From Streptomyces sp. Sge12 (GTDB lineage: Bacteria > Actinomycetota > Actinomycetes > Streptomycetales > Streptomycetaceae), in the NCBI RefSeq assembly GCF_002080455.1, contig NZ_CP020555.1:3162001-3226000 (forward strand): DNA of 64,000 nt. The letters are read 5' to 3'. Below are positions 42,925 to 51,735 of the stretch, piece after piece. How positions within the stretch are numbered: position 1 is the stretch's first letter; every line of letters begins with the position of its first letter. The position numbers and the translations under genes were made by a program. Under the pieces are notes generated by a model, which had not been told where the DNA came from, ran no database searches, and worked only from the letters and a program-made list of their open reading frames with translations.

Positions 42925-44395
42925 CCGCGATCACCTTTCCCACGTCCACCGGCAGCCGCAGCGTGAACAGCGCCCCGCCGCCCGCCACGTTGGCGGCCGT
43001 GATGTCGCCGCCATGGATGTGCGCGTTCTCCATGGCGATCGACAGGCCGAGCCCGCTGCCGTCCGACTTCGGCCGCGACGCGCTCGCCTTGTAGAACCGG
43101 TCGAAGACGTGCGGCAGGACCTCCTCGGGAATGCCCGGACCGTTGTCCTGCACCGCGATCACCAGCCATTCCCCCTCTACCGTCACCGACACCCGCACCG
43201 GCGACCCGCCGTGCTTGAGCGCGTTGCCGATCAGGTTGGCGAGGATGACGTCCAGGCGGCGCGGGTCGAGGCGGGCCACGATGCCCCGCTCGGCGTCGAG
43301 TTCGACCGCGTCGAGCCAGGCCCGGGCGTCGATGCAGGCGGTGACCTGGTCGGCGACGTTCACGTCGTCCAGCACCAGCCTGGCCGTACCCGCGTCGAAG
43401 CGGGTGACCTCCATCAGGTTCTCCACGAGGTCGTTGAGGCGGCGCGTCTCGCTGACGACCAGCGCCACGGCCGGTGCGATCATCGGATCGAGGTCGTCGA
43501 CCTCCTCCTCCAGCACCTCCGCCACCGCCGTCAGCGCGGTCAGCGGCGTCCGCAGCTCGTGCGACATGTCCGCGACGAAGCGCCGGCTCGACTCCTCCCG
43601 CGCGCTCATGTCGGCGACCTTCTTCTCCAGCGCCTCGGCCGTCTTGTTGAAGGTGTGCGACAGGTCGGCGAGTTCGTCGGTGCCCGACACGTCGAGGCGG
43701 TGGTCCAGCTCTCCCTCGCCGAGCCGCCGCGCCGCGTCCCCGAGCCGCTGCACGGGCTTGAGCACGGTACGGGCCGCGGCCTGCGCCAGCAGCGCGGAGC
43801 CGAGCAGCGCGAGACCGGTGGCGATGGTCAGCGACCAGCCGAGCGCGTTCAGGTCGTCCCGCTCCTGCGCGAGCGACTTGTACATGTAGCCGGTGGGCCC
43901 GCCGCCCACGATCCGCGTGCCGCCGACCAGGTACGGGTTGCCGTTCGGCTTCGTCCGCTGCCAGTACATGTGGTATTCGGAGTCGTTCGCGGCGGTCGTC
44001 TTCTGCCGGTCGTTCACCGCGTTCTGGAGGGACTTCGGTACGTTGGCCAGCCCGAAGGAGTCGGGCCCCGCGGCGCCGAAGATCTGCCGGTTGTCCTTCC
44101 CGACCTGCACCAGCAGCACGCTGTAGCCCGGGCTGCTGCCCGCCATCAGCTCGGCGGTGCGCTGCAGCTCCTCCGCGGTGGGATCGGCGGGCAGCGCGGC
44201 GGCCCGGTTCTGCATCTCCTGCCGGAAGTCGCCGAGGGCGGCGTCCTGGACGCGGGTGAGGACCGCCTCGCGGTTGAGCCAGTACGCGATGCCCGAGGCC
44301 GAGACCGCGGCCGTCAGCGCGACCAGGCAGAACACCATGAGGAGCCGCAGCCGCAGGCTGGTCCAGCGCCGGCCCGCGAGCAACGCGCGGATCAC
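42908..44395 (-). CDS. afsQ2: Sensor histidine kinase AfsQ2
   Basis: 495 residues. Two membrane segments flank an extracellular sensor of about 120 residues, then HAMP, then a HisKA/HATPase core. The phosphorylated His is in DMSHELRTPLTAL, the N box is NLIGNALKHGG, and G boxes are DNGPGIPEEVL and GSGLGLSIA. Partner of AfsQ1; their genes overlap by four bases. In S. coelicolor this system responds to nitrogen (glutamate) conditions and steers antibiotic production and development. Confidence 0.95.
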   Translation of the reverse strand: MIRALLAGRRWTSLRLRLLMVFCLVALTAAVSASGIAYWLNREAVLTRVQDAALGDFRQEMQNRAAALPADPTAEELQRTAELMAGSSPGYSVLLVQVGKDNRQIFGAAGPDSFGLANVPKSLQNAVNDRQKTTAANDSEYHMYWQRTKPNGNPYLVGGTRIVGGGPTGYMYKSLAQERDDLNALGWSLTIATGLALLGSALLAQAAARTVLKPVQRLGDAARRLGEGELDHRLDVSGTDELADLSHTFNKTAEALEKKVADMSAREESSRRFVADMSHELRTPLTALTAVAEVLEEEVDDLDPMIAPAVALVVSETRRLNDLVENLMEVTRFDAGTARLVLDDVNVADQVTACIDARAWLDAVELDAERGIVARLDPRRLDVILANLIGNALKHGGSPVRVSVTVEGEWLVIAVQDNGPGIPEEVLPHVFDRFYKASASRPKSDGSGLGLSIAMENAHIHGGDITAANVAGGGALFTLRLPVDVGKVIAGDADA

Positions 44396-45069
44396 TGCGG
44401 GGAGTCCAGGCGGTAGCCCACACCTCGGACGGTACGGATCAGGGTGGGCGAGGACGGCACGTCCTCGACCTTGGCGCGCAGCCGCTGCACGCAGGCGTCG
44501 ACGAGCCGCGAGTCACCGAGGTAGTCGTGCTCCCAGACCAGCCGCAGCAGCTGCTGGCGCGACAGCGCCTGCCCCGGACGGCGGCTCAGTTCGAGCAGCA
44601 GCCGCAGCTCGGTCGGGGTGAGCTGGAGGTCCTCGCCGTTCTTCGTGACCGTCATCGCGGCCCGGTCGATGACCAGGGAGCCGAAGCTCGCCGAATCGCT
44701 CGACTCGCGCTCGCCGCGGCGCAGTACGGCCCGGATCCGGGCGTCGAGGACCCGGCCCTGGACGGGCTTGACGACATAGTCGTCGGCCCCGGACTCCAGG
44801 CCCACCACCACGTCGATGTCATCGCTGCGCGCGGTGAGCAGGATGATCGGCAGCTGGTCGGTGCGGCGGATCCTCCGGCACACCTCGAAACCGTCGATCC
44901 CGGGCAGCATCACGTCCAGCACGATCAGATCCGGCCGCTGCTCGCGCAGCAGTTTCAGGCCGTCCTCGCCCGTCGCCGCGGTGGCCACACGGTGGCCCTG
45001 GCGAGACAGGGAGAGTTCGAGGGCCGTGCGGATGGCGTCGTCGTCCTCGATCAGCAACAGGAAAGGCAC
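44392..45069 (-). CDS. afsQ1: Response regulator AfsQ1
   Basis: 225-residue OmpR/PhoB-type regulator. The receiver domain has IEDDD, phosphoacceptor Asp in VLDVMLPG, LTARS and Lys in DYVVKPV; the winged-helix domain has LTPTELRLLLELSRRPG and RTVRGVGYRL. GTG at 45069 gives the length I recall for the characterised protein; ATG at 45087 is six codons upstream. Divergent from sigQ across an intergenic region with a matching AfsQ1 box (45150-45165). Confidence 0.95.
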   Translation of the reverse strand: MPFLLLIEDDDAIRTALELSLSRQGHRVATAATGEDGLKLLREQRPDLIVLDVMLPGIDGFEVCRRIRRTDQLPIILLTARSDDIDVVVGLESGADDYVVKPVQGRVLDARIRAVLRRGERESSDSASFGSLVIDRAAMTVTKNGEDLQLTPTELRLLLELSRRPGQALSRQQLLRLVWEHDYLGDSRLVDACVQRLRAKVEDVPSSPTLIRTVRGVGYRLDSPQ

Positions 45070-45149
45070 GGGCTCATTCTGTCCCATCGGTAGTCGGGAG
45101 TTCGACCGTCGCGCGACGTGATCCTGTCGCGGCCCTGTCAGAAGTCGCT

Positions 45150-45165
45150 GTGACAGGGCTGTGAC
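45150..45165. promoter_or_regulatory. AfsQ1 binding site candidate (GTnAC-n6-GTnAC)
   Basis: GTGAC-AGGGCT-GTGAC fits the published AfsQ1 consensus exactly. It lies about 80 bp from afsQ1 and 93 bp from sigQ and can control both. Confidence 0.8.
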
Positions 45166-45257
45166 AGTCGACGGACACCCCGGTTAAGTCGGCGGGGCAA
45201 TCTTCTATCAACGCACAACGGACCGAAGCAGACACACTCCACGACGGGGGGCGCGAG

Positions 45258-45956
45258 ATGAACACGCTGCACAGCACCACGACCAGCGCGGTTGTCACGC
45301 GGCTGCACGATGTGAACCGCCGGGCGGGTGTCCGTACGGTGGCGGTCGCCCGTCCCCGGCCGGCCCACGTCGTAGCCATTGACGCAAACCAGTACCAGGC
45401 GGTTCCCGCCGCCGAGCAGACGCCCTCCTCCACCTCGGAGGCGGAGTTCACCGCGTACGTCCAGGAGCGGCGGGCCGCCCTGTACGCGACGGCCTTCCAC
45501 CTCACCGGCGACCGGTACGAGGCCGAGGACCTGCTGCAGAGCGCGCTGTTCTCCACGTACCGCGCCTGGGACCGGATCAGCGACAAGGCGGCCGTCGGCG
45601 GCTACCTGCGCCGGACGATGACGAACCTGCACATCAGCGCGTGGCGCCGGCGGAAGCTGAACGAGTACCCGACCGAGGAGCTGCCGGAGACGGCCTCCGA
45701 CACGGACGCGATGCGCGGTACGGAGCTGCGCGCGGTCCTGTGGCAGGCACTGACCCGCATCCCGGAGCCGCAGCGCACCATGCTGGTGCTCCGCTACTAC
45801 GAGGGCCGCACGGACCCGGAGATCGCGGAGATCCTCGGCATCAGCGTCGGCACGGTGAAGTCGAGCATCTGGCGCTCGCTGCGCCGCCTGCGGGAGGACG
45901 AGGCGCTGAGCTTCGGCCGTGACGAGGCGGAGTCCTTCGAGGAGCTCGTCGCGTAA
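45258..45956 (+). CDS. sigQ: ECF sigma factor SigQ
   Basis: 232 residues, SigE-like ECF sigma factor. Region 2 is in YVQERRAALYATAFHLTGDRYEAEDLLQSALFSTYRAW (read in two parts) and region 4 in PEPQRTMLVLRYYEGRTDPEIAEILGISVG. A 60-residue N-terminal extension precedes region 2. Divergent from afsQ1, as in S. coelicolor, where SigQ acts against AfsQ1 in controlling antibiotic production. No anti-sigma gene follows. A strong terminator ends the transcript. Confidence 0.94.
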   Translation: MNTLHSTTTSAVVTRLHDVNRRAGVRTVAVARPRPAHVVAIDANQYQAVPAAEQTPSSTSEAEFTAYVQERRAALYATAFHLTGDRYEAEDLLQSALFSTYRAWDRISDKAAVGGYLRRTMTNLHISAWRRRKLNEYPTEELPETASDTDAMRGTELRAVLWQALTRIPEPQRTMLVLRYYEGRTDPEIAEILGISVGTVKSSIWRSLRRLREDEALSFGRDEAESFEELVA

Positions 45957-46025
45957 CGCGGCACACACAAAAGCCATCGGGCCAGGGGGCCCGTCCTACG
46001 GGGGTGGGACGGGGGTCGCGGGGGG

Positions 46026-46071
46026 AAAAGGCGGGATCGGGCGGACGGGGGTCCGCGCGATCCCGCCTTTT
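46026..46071. terminator. Strong bidirectional terminator after sigQ
   Basis: AAAAGGCGGGATCG / CGATCCCGCCTTTT: perfect 14-bp stem with an inner GC stem and A/T-tracts at both ends, so it works in both directions between sigQ and the NlpC/P60 gene. Confidence 0.92.
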
Positions 46072-46111
46072 CGCATGCCCGGTGCGCCCGCGGGCCGCCC
46101 GGACGGCCGGG

Positions 46112-47182
46112 TCACAGGCGCTTGGCGCTGCGCAGGGCTGCGGCGTAGTAGCCGTTGCCGTCGAGTCGGGAGGCGCCGCCCTTGTCACCGATGGTGGGGC
46201 CGTTGGCCTCTTCACGGCTCGAGATGAAGATCTTGTGCCCGTCCGCGTCGTTGCCGAGGTACATGCCGGTGTGGTCCAGGCGGTCGCCGGTGCGCGAGTC
46301 GAGCTTGAAGAACACCAGGTCGCCCGGCTGGAGGACGTCGACGGCGGCCGGCCGGTCCTGCGGGCCGACGCCCTTGAGGGCCAGGATGTCCACCCCGACC
46401 TTGGAGCGGGCCATTCCGTTGGCGGTGCGCGGGAGGCCGTTGCCGCCGGTGTCGGAGGCCATCAGGGGGAAGCGGCCGCGGTAGCCGAAGACCGTGCGGA
46501 TGAAGCCGGAGCAGTCCAGGGACCGGTGCTTGGCCTTCTCGGGCTGTTCGGTGGTGCCGTTGCGGAAGGTGTACGGGATGCCGAGGTAGTCGTAGAAGTC
46601 GGACTGCTCCAGGCGCAGGTCATTGCCCTCGGAGCCCTTCGGGTTGAGCGGCCCGAAGGCCGCGTCGCCCACGTACTGGACGCCGGCCGCGTCCTTCTTG
46701 ACCGGTGCCTGGTCCCCGTACTGGAAGGCGATGGCGAAGAGGTCGTCCTCCTCGCTCCCGTAGTACTTCTTGAACCAGTCCTGGAACCACTGCTCGCGCT
46801 CCGCGCCGCTGCGCCAGCTCTCCGGCAGCAGGCGGACCCAGTTGTCGGTGACGACGCGGGTCCTGGTGGTGGCCGGCTCGGTGAAGGTGCGGCTCTTGCC
46901 GGTGAGGGACGCGGTGCGCGCGCCGTCCGTGAAGGTGGCGAGGACGGCTCCGTCGGCGCCCCGGAGAACGGAGCGCTCCGGGTTCTTCAGCCGCTCCCAC
47001 TTCTGGGCGCCCTCCTGGGCGCCGCCCCGGTGCGCCTGGTCGGTGACGCGCAGCACCTCGGGGGCCTTGGCCTGTTCCTCCTTGCGCAGCTCGTAGGTGA
47101 AGTACGCGCTGCCGGCCAGCAGGAGCCCCACGACGGCGGCGTGCAGGACGGGGCGGGTGCGGCGGGCGGGCTTGGCGGTCAT
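46112..47182 (-). CDS. Membrane-anchored NlpC/P60-family protein of the PGA operon
   Basis: 356 residues. One N-terminal membrane helix (HAAVVGLLLAGSAYF), then an extracytoplasmic region and a C-terminal NlpC/P60 peptidase fold. The catalytic Cys is in HRSLDCSGFIRTVFG and the His in RLDHTGMYLG. Such peptidases cut gamma-D-glutamyl bonds. Directly after PgsB/PgsC it may trim, release or anchor poly-gamma-glutamate, although ordinary wall peptide is also possible. Last gene of the operon, 41 bp after pgsC. Confidence 0.85.
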   Translation of the reverse strand: MTAKPARRTRPVLHAAVVGLLLAGSAYFTYELRKEEQAKAPEVLRVTDQAHRGGAQEGAQKWERLKNPERSVLRGADGAVLATFTDGARTASLTGKSRTFTEPATTRTRVVTDNWVRLLPESWRSGAEREQWFQDWFKKYYGSEEDDLFAIAFQYGDQAPVKKDAAGVQYVGDAAFGPLNPKGSEGNDLRLEQSDFYDYLGIPYTFRNGTTEQPEKAKHRSLDCSGFIRTVFGYRGRFPLMASDTGGNGLPRTANGMARSKVGVDILALKGVGPQDRPAAVDVLQPGDLVFFKLDSRTGDRLDHTGMYLGNDADGHKIFISSREEANGPTIGDKGGASRLDGNGYYAAALRSAKRL

Positions 47183-47223
47183 CGGTGTGCTCCGGGCGGT
47201 GCGGGTGGTCGGGCCGGCGTCGG

Positions 47224-47706
47224 TCAGGCGTGCGGCATGAAGCCGAGCAGGATGCCCGAGGTCAGGACGACGTACGTCATGAGGGTCGCGGAGCCGGTGG
47301 CGAGCAGCGTGGCGCCCTTGGGCTGGCGGACGAGCTGGTAGGCGATCAGTCCGGGGACGATGAAGCCGAGGGTCTGGTTCGCGTACAGCAGGGGGAACTT
47401 CATCTGGAGCACGATCACCACCGTGGCCTGGAGGAGCACTCCGATGAGGACGACGGCCGCGAACAGGCGCTTCCCGTAGAGGATGACGAACTTCTGGGTG
47501 ACGAGGGTGAGCGCGTACGTCAGGGCGGTGATGCCGACGACGAGCGCGGCGCGCTGGAGGTCCTCGATGAGGGTGAGCGCGAGCCAGCCGGGGGTGATCA
47601 TGCCGCCGGGCGAGAGGTTCGTCGTCAGGTAGCAGAGCAGGGAGAACAGCAGGCCCAGCGCGATGCCGATCGCGGCGATCTCGGGGGTGAGGACTGCGGG
47701 GATCAA
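47224..47706 (-). CDS. pgsC: Poly-gamma-glutamate biosynthesis membrane protein PgsC/CapC
   Basis: 160 residues, four to five hydrophobic helices. IPAVLTPEIAAIGIALGLLF and the conserved SPGGMITPGWLAL motif near residue 35 are signatures of PgsC/CapC. TTG start overlaps the pgsB stop (TTGA), which accounts for tight coupling. It forms the membrane complex with PgsB that polymerises glutamate. Confidence 0.9.
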   Translation of the reverse strand: MIPAVLTPEIAAIGIALGLLFSLLCYLTTNLSPGGMITPGWLALTLIEDLQRAALVVGITALTYALTLVTQKFVILYGKRLFAAVVLIGVLLQATVVIVLQMKFPLLYANQTLGFIVPGLIAYQLVRQPKGATLLATGSATLMTYVVLTSGILLGFMPHA

Positions 47707-49211
47707 CGGGGGTCTCCTGGGCTCTGCCACTGCGGGTTCGGGTCGGGCTCGTACGGCTGCGGCTCGTACGGGTGGGGCGGCCAGGGCTGTCCGTGCGGCG
47801 GGTGCTGGTGCTGATGCTGCGGGTGGACGTACTGCCGCGGCACGGGGGGCTGCGCGTACCGGGCTTCCTGGGCGGCGGTGAGGTCGGCGTACGGATCGAG
47901 GTGCGGCACGTACAGCGGCGGCGCGGGGGCGGCCCGGCCGGGTACGGCGGGCCCGCGGTCCGGGGCGGCCGCGCGGGGCTCGTCCCGGTAGGGCTCGTCG
48001 CGGTCGGGCCCGTCCCGGTCGGGTTCGTCCTCGAAGCCGGGGAGTTCCGCCAGGTGTTCCAGGAGGATCTCGCCCTGGCCGTGGATGTTGCCGATGGCGA
48101 CCAGTGAGGAGCTTTCGCCCAGGTGGCCGATCAGCTCGTTCATGAACTCCTCGCCGTCGCGCTGGTCGCCGCCGAGGTCGACGGCGCGCCCACGCCACTC
48201 GGCCGGGATCGCGTCGATGGCGCTCTTGGCCGGGTGCCCGATCACGAAGACCTTGTCGGGCATCAGGTCGGGGACGATCGCGCCCATCTGGCCGTTGCGC
48301 TCGACGCGGTCCGGGCGGCAGTTGATCACGACGTTGAGGGGGCGGTCGACGGCGCCCAGGTCGAGCAGCTGGTTGATGTTCATCAGCGTCGACTCGGGGT
48401 CGTTGGCGGCGAACACGTTGGCGAAGCGCACCCGCTTGCCGCCGGGGGCCACGTACCGCTCGACGGAGAGCACGCCCGGGTCCGGCGGGGCGTCGTACAT
48501 CCCCTGGAGGGCGGTCTCGCGGTCGACGCCGAGGAGCTCGGCGACGGTGAGCGCGATGGCGACGTTCTCCTTGAAGGTGAACCAGCTGAAGCCGCGCAGC
48601 TCGTCGTCGCTGACCGTGTCGGGGTCGGCGTAGAGGAGCGTGCAGTTCCTCGCGTCGGCCTCCTCCTGGAGCACGTGGAAGCGCTCCTTCTCGGCGGTGA
48701 CGCAGATTCCGCCGTGCGGCATCGAGCGCGACAGGGATCGCGCGATGTCGTCGAGGGTGGGTCCCATCTCGGCGACGTGGTCCTCGCGGACGTTGCACAG
48801 CACGCCGATGGTCGACTGGATCAGCTTCGACTGGTTGATCTCCTGGAGTGCCGGCATGACCGCCATGCACTCCATGACCAGTGCGTGCGGCCGGTAGGCG
48901 GCGGCGCGCCGGACGATGCCGATCTGTTCGACGACGTTGGCGATGCCGAACTTCCGGTAGACGGGCTCCTCGGTGGCGTCCGGGTGGATGAAGCGGGCCG
49001 CGGTGCCGGTGGTCTTGGCGACGGTCAGCAGCCCGCCGCCGCGCAGGGCTCCCGCGCACAGCCGGGTGATGGAGCTCTTGCCGCGGATGCCGTTGACCAG
49101 CACCCGGTTCGGTATCTGCGCGAGGTTGGCGTAGTGCCGGCGCTGCTCGACGACGCCCGCGACGAGCATGACCAGGCAGCAGAAGAGCAGCACGCAGTAG
49201 AGGAAGAGCAC
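47703..49211 (-). CDS. pgsB: Poly-gamma-glutamate synthase PgsB/CapB with long C-terminal tail
   Basis: 502 residues. One N-terminal membrane helix, then a Mur-ligase-like ATP-dependent amide ligase domain: P-loop NGIRGKSSITRL, NVREDHVAEMGPT, ANDPESTLMNINQ and RPDRVERNGQM. This makes gamma-linked glutamate chains using ATP. The family usually ends near residue 400. Here about 100 residues follow that are rich in Pro, Asp, His, Gln and Tyr (HPQHQHQHPP) and surely disordered. GTG start, seven bases after the HAMP protein gene. No PgsA/CapA homologue is next to it. Confidence 0.92.
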   Translation of the reverse strand: MLFLYCVLLFCCLVMLVAGVVEQRRHYANLAQIPNRVLVNGIRGKSSITRLCAGALRGGGLLTVAKTTGTAARFIHPDATEEPVYRKFGIANVVEQIGIVRRAAAYRPHALVMECMAVMPALQEINQSKLIQSTIGVLCNVREDHVAEMGPTLDDIARSLSRSMPHGGICVTAEKERFHVLQEEADARNCTLLYADPDTVSDDELRGFSWFTFKENVAIALTVAELLGVDRETALQGMYDAPPDPGVLSVERYVAPGGKRVRFANVFAANDPESTLMNINQLLDLGAVDRPLNVVINCRPDRVERNGQMGAIVPDLMPDKVFVIGHPAKSAIDAIPAEWRGRAVDLGGDQRDGEEFMNELIGHLGESSSLVAIGNIHGQGEILLEHLAELPGFEDEPDRDGPDRDEPYRDEPRAAAPDRGPAVPGRAAPAPPLYVPHLDPYADLTAAQEARYAQPPVPRQYVHPQHQHQHPPHGQPWPPHPYEPQPYEPDPNPQWQSPGDPR

Positions 49212-49217
49212 GGTGGA

Positions 49218-51530
49218 TCAGTTCCTTCCGGCCGGGGTGGCACGGCCGGGCGTCCGGCCGCCGGTACCGACGCCGGCGGCGTCCCGTTTGCGCTGCTCCA
49301 GCAGCTGCAGGCGGATGACTTCGAGGCTGCGGGTGACGGCGCCGACCTCGTCGTGGTGGGTCGGGTAGACGACGGTGCGGCGGTCGCCGTCGGCGAGGTC
49401 CTCCGCACGCCCGGCGAGGTCGCGCAGCGGCCGCACGATGATGATGTGGATCCAGCCGAGGCAGGCCACGGCGCCCGTGAGGCCGAGCAGTCCGGCCAGG
49501 ACGGTGCGGTTCTGCGCGGTGTACGCGGGGATCTCCAGGCCCTTGGCCGGCTGCCGGGTGACGACGGTCCACTCCAGGGGCTGGGCCACGCCCCCGCCGG
49601 TCATCGGCGCCGCGGCGGCGACGAAGACGCCGCCGTCGCGGAGCAGGGTGCTCCTGGCGCGCGGGCCCTTCTCCGCCTTCTCGTCCGTGCCGCTCTTCCC
49701 GGCGGCGCCGGCCTTCTCGTTGGCGGCGTTCACCAGGGCGTCCAGCCCGGGGTCCGAGAGCGGCGCGAAGGCCAGGTAGCCGTTGTTGCCGCCGATCACC
49801 CGGTGCCCGGCGTCGACGACGTGGACCTCGCCCAGGCCGGGTCGCTTGAGCAGGGCGTTGAGGAAGTCGATGCGCAGCTCGCCGACCACGGAGGCGCCGG
49901 GCAGGCCGGGTGCCTCGGCGTACTCGGTGATGACCGGCCGGTTGCCGCTGTCGACCAGGGTCACGGGCTGCTTCGAGGGGGCCGTGCCGGCGGGGTGGTG
50001 GGGCTTGGCGCCGGTGCGGGCCATGACGGTGCCGTCGGCGCTCAGGACGTAGAGGGACTCGTAGCGTCCGTGCTGGTTCCGGGTGCGCTCGAGCAGCTTG
50101 GTGAGCTCGGCGGGGGTGGTGCGGTCGCTGATGGCGGAGGCGACGGAGGTGAGGTCGGCGTGTCCTTCGTTGAGGGCCCGGCGCACCCGGTCGGCCAGGG
50201 TGTCGGTGCGTTCGCGCTGGTCGTCGACGATGGTCCTGGGTACGTCGACGGAGGCCCCGGCGCGGTTGAGCGTCAGCAGCAGCGGCGCCGACCACACCAG
50301 GAGCAGGATCCCGCTCACCGCGAGGAGGGCGCGGGTGCCGATCCGGGAGCGGCGGCCGCCGCGGGGGCCGGCGGCTTCCGCTCCGGGCTCGCCGAGCAGT
50401 TGGCGGCGCAGCCGGTCCAGGGCGGCGCCGATGCGGGCGGCCTCGCCGTACTTCGGCACGGTGACCGGCCGGTTCAGGTCGCCTCGGCCGATCCGTCGGC
50501 TCTCCAGGAACAGCCGGAGCAGCGGGCGCTGGACGGTGGTCACGAGCAGGGTAACGGCCAGTGCTCCGAGCACCAGCAGGGCGGCGGACGCGGCGATCCA
50601 GAAGAAGGAGTCGACGGCGGCGGAGCGTTCCTCGGCGACGCCGACGAAGGAGACGACGGTGAGGCCGAGGGCGGTCGCGTCGGTGCCCACACCGGGCTGC
50701 GAACCGGTGAGCTTCGCGTAGCCGGCCACGGATCGGTGTCCGTTCCTGGAGTCCCCGAGCAGGCTGCCGCTGACGCCCGCGAAGCCGCCGGAGCCGGGCT
50801 CCTTGGCCTGGAGGGGGTGCCGGGCGGCCTTCTGGGCGACGGTCTTCGCGAACTTCCCGAGCTGCCGCTGCTCCGGTCCGGAACTGCCGACGCCGTCGCT
50901 GCCGAGGATCTGGCCGGAGGAGTCGAGGACGGCGATGGCGCGGGACCGGCCCAGGCTGATGCCCGGGACCTTCAGGCTGCTGGAGGCGACCAGGAGCTGC
51001 TGGGGGCGGTCGGGCCAGGACAGCAGGGCGAGGGTGAGCAGGCGGGTCTCGCCGTTCTCCAGCCGGACCATGCGGGGGGCGAGGCCGTCCTCCTCGTCGA
51101 GCGCGGTCAGGTCGAGGGCGGTCAGCGGGAGGTTCTCGCCGCGCTGCGCCTCGAGACGGCCCGACTTGATCTCGATCACGGCCGTGCCGCGCCACTTCTG
51201 GTAGACGCTGCCGAGCTTGTCGAGCACGGAGTCGGGCGAGACCGGTTCGCCGGAGCTGAACAGGGAGGCGGTCCGGCCGATGTCCGTGATGCTCTCGTCC
51301 AGGGAGGCGCGCAGGGCGATGGCGCCGTCCTCCGCGAAGTACTGCTGGGAGGTGAGAACGGCCGGCGGTACGGTCTCCCTGCCCACGTGGCCGAGTTGGA
51401 ACGCGGTGAGGGCGGCGAGGGCCAGCAGCAGGGCGGACAGGGCCGCGATGGGCGGGCGGATACCGCCCAGCAGCGACATGTCGGCCCGACGGCGGCTCCG
51501 GTGCCGCCGCCTCGATCGCGACGCGGCCAA
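49218..51530 (-). CDS. Membrane sensor-like protein with two extracytoplasmic domains and HAMP
   Basis: 770 residues. Helix near 30-50, an extracytoplasmic region (about 50-300), a second helix with a HAMP-like region, a third helix near 410, a second Cache-like domain (about 430-660: RNQHGRYESLYVLSADGTVMAR, LRIDFLNALLKRPG), then helix and HAMP (RPLRDLAGRAEDLADGDRRTV). There is no kinase, cyclase or methyl-acceptor output domain. Being first in the PGA operon, it may sense outside conditions or scaffold the synthase. TTG start at 51530 has GAGGAG seven bases upstream; ATG at 51479 is the alternative but lacks such a site. Confidence 0.8.
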   Translation of the reverse strand: MAASRSRRRHRSRRRADMSLLGGIRPPIAALSALLLALAALTAFQLGHVGRETVPPAVLTSQQYFAEDGAIALRASLDESITDIGRTASLFSSGEPVSPDSVLDKLGSVYQKWRGTAVIEIKSGRLEAQRGENLPLTALDLTALDEEDGLAPRMVRLENGETRLLTLALLSWPDRPQQLLVASSSLKVPGISLGRSRAIAVLDSSGQILGSDGVGSSGPEQRQLGKFAKTVAQKAARHPLQAKEPGSGGFAGVSGSLLGDSRNGHRSVAGYAKLTGSQPGVGTDATALGLTVVSFVGVAEERSAAVDSFFWIAASAALLVLGALAVTLLVTTVQRPLLRLFLESRRIGRGDLNRPVTVPKYGEAARIGAALDRLRRQLLGEPGAEAAGPRGGRRSRIGTRALLAVSGILLLVWSAPLLLTLNRAGASVDVPRTIVDDQRERTDTLADRVRRALNEGHADLTSVASAISDRTTPAELTKLLERTRNQHGRYESLYVLSADGTVMARTGAKPHHPAGTAPSKQPVTLVDSGNRPVITEYAEAPGLPGASVVGELRIDFLNALLKRPGLGEVHVVDAGHRVIGGNNGYLAFAPLSDPGLDALVNAANEKAGAAGKSGTDEKAEKGPRARSTLLRDGGVFVAAAAPMTGGGVAQPLEWTVVTRQPAKGLEIPAYTAQNRTVLAGLLGLTGAVACLGWIHIIIVRPLRDLAGRAEDLADGDRRTVVYPTHHDEVGAVTRSLEVIRLQLLEQRKRDAAGVGTGGRTPGRATPAGRN

Positions 51531-51735
51531 CGCGGGCTCCTCTTCGTTCTGTCCTGGAGCCGGTGCGGCCTGGGAAAGTGTGATGATCTGGTCGTAGGGG
51601 GTGTGCGGAGCGTGCCGCGAGGCCCGGGGGCGTTCGGTCAGCGCGGGCCGGTGGGCCGGCGGGAGCCGGTGGCGGACGGGCCGGGACGAAGGGCGGAGGG
51701 ACGAGGACCGGAGTGCATCACTCCGTTATTTTCGT

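Noticed and set aside
47224..51195. Continuous minus-strand open frame of 1323 codons across the PGA operon
   Set aside because: It fuses pgsC in frame with antisense-like readings of pgsB and the HAMP protein; the upstream translation is Arg/Pro-rich shadow sequence. Only the last 160 codons are the real pgsC.
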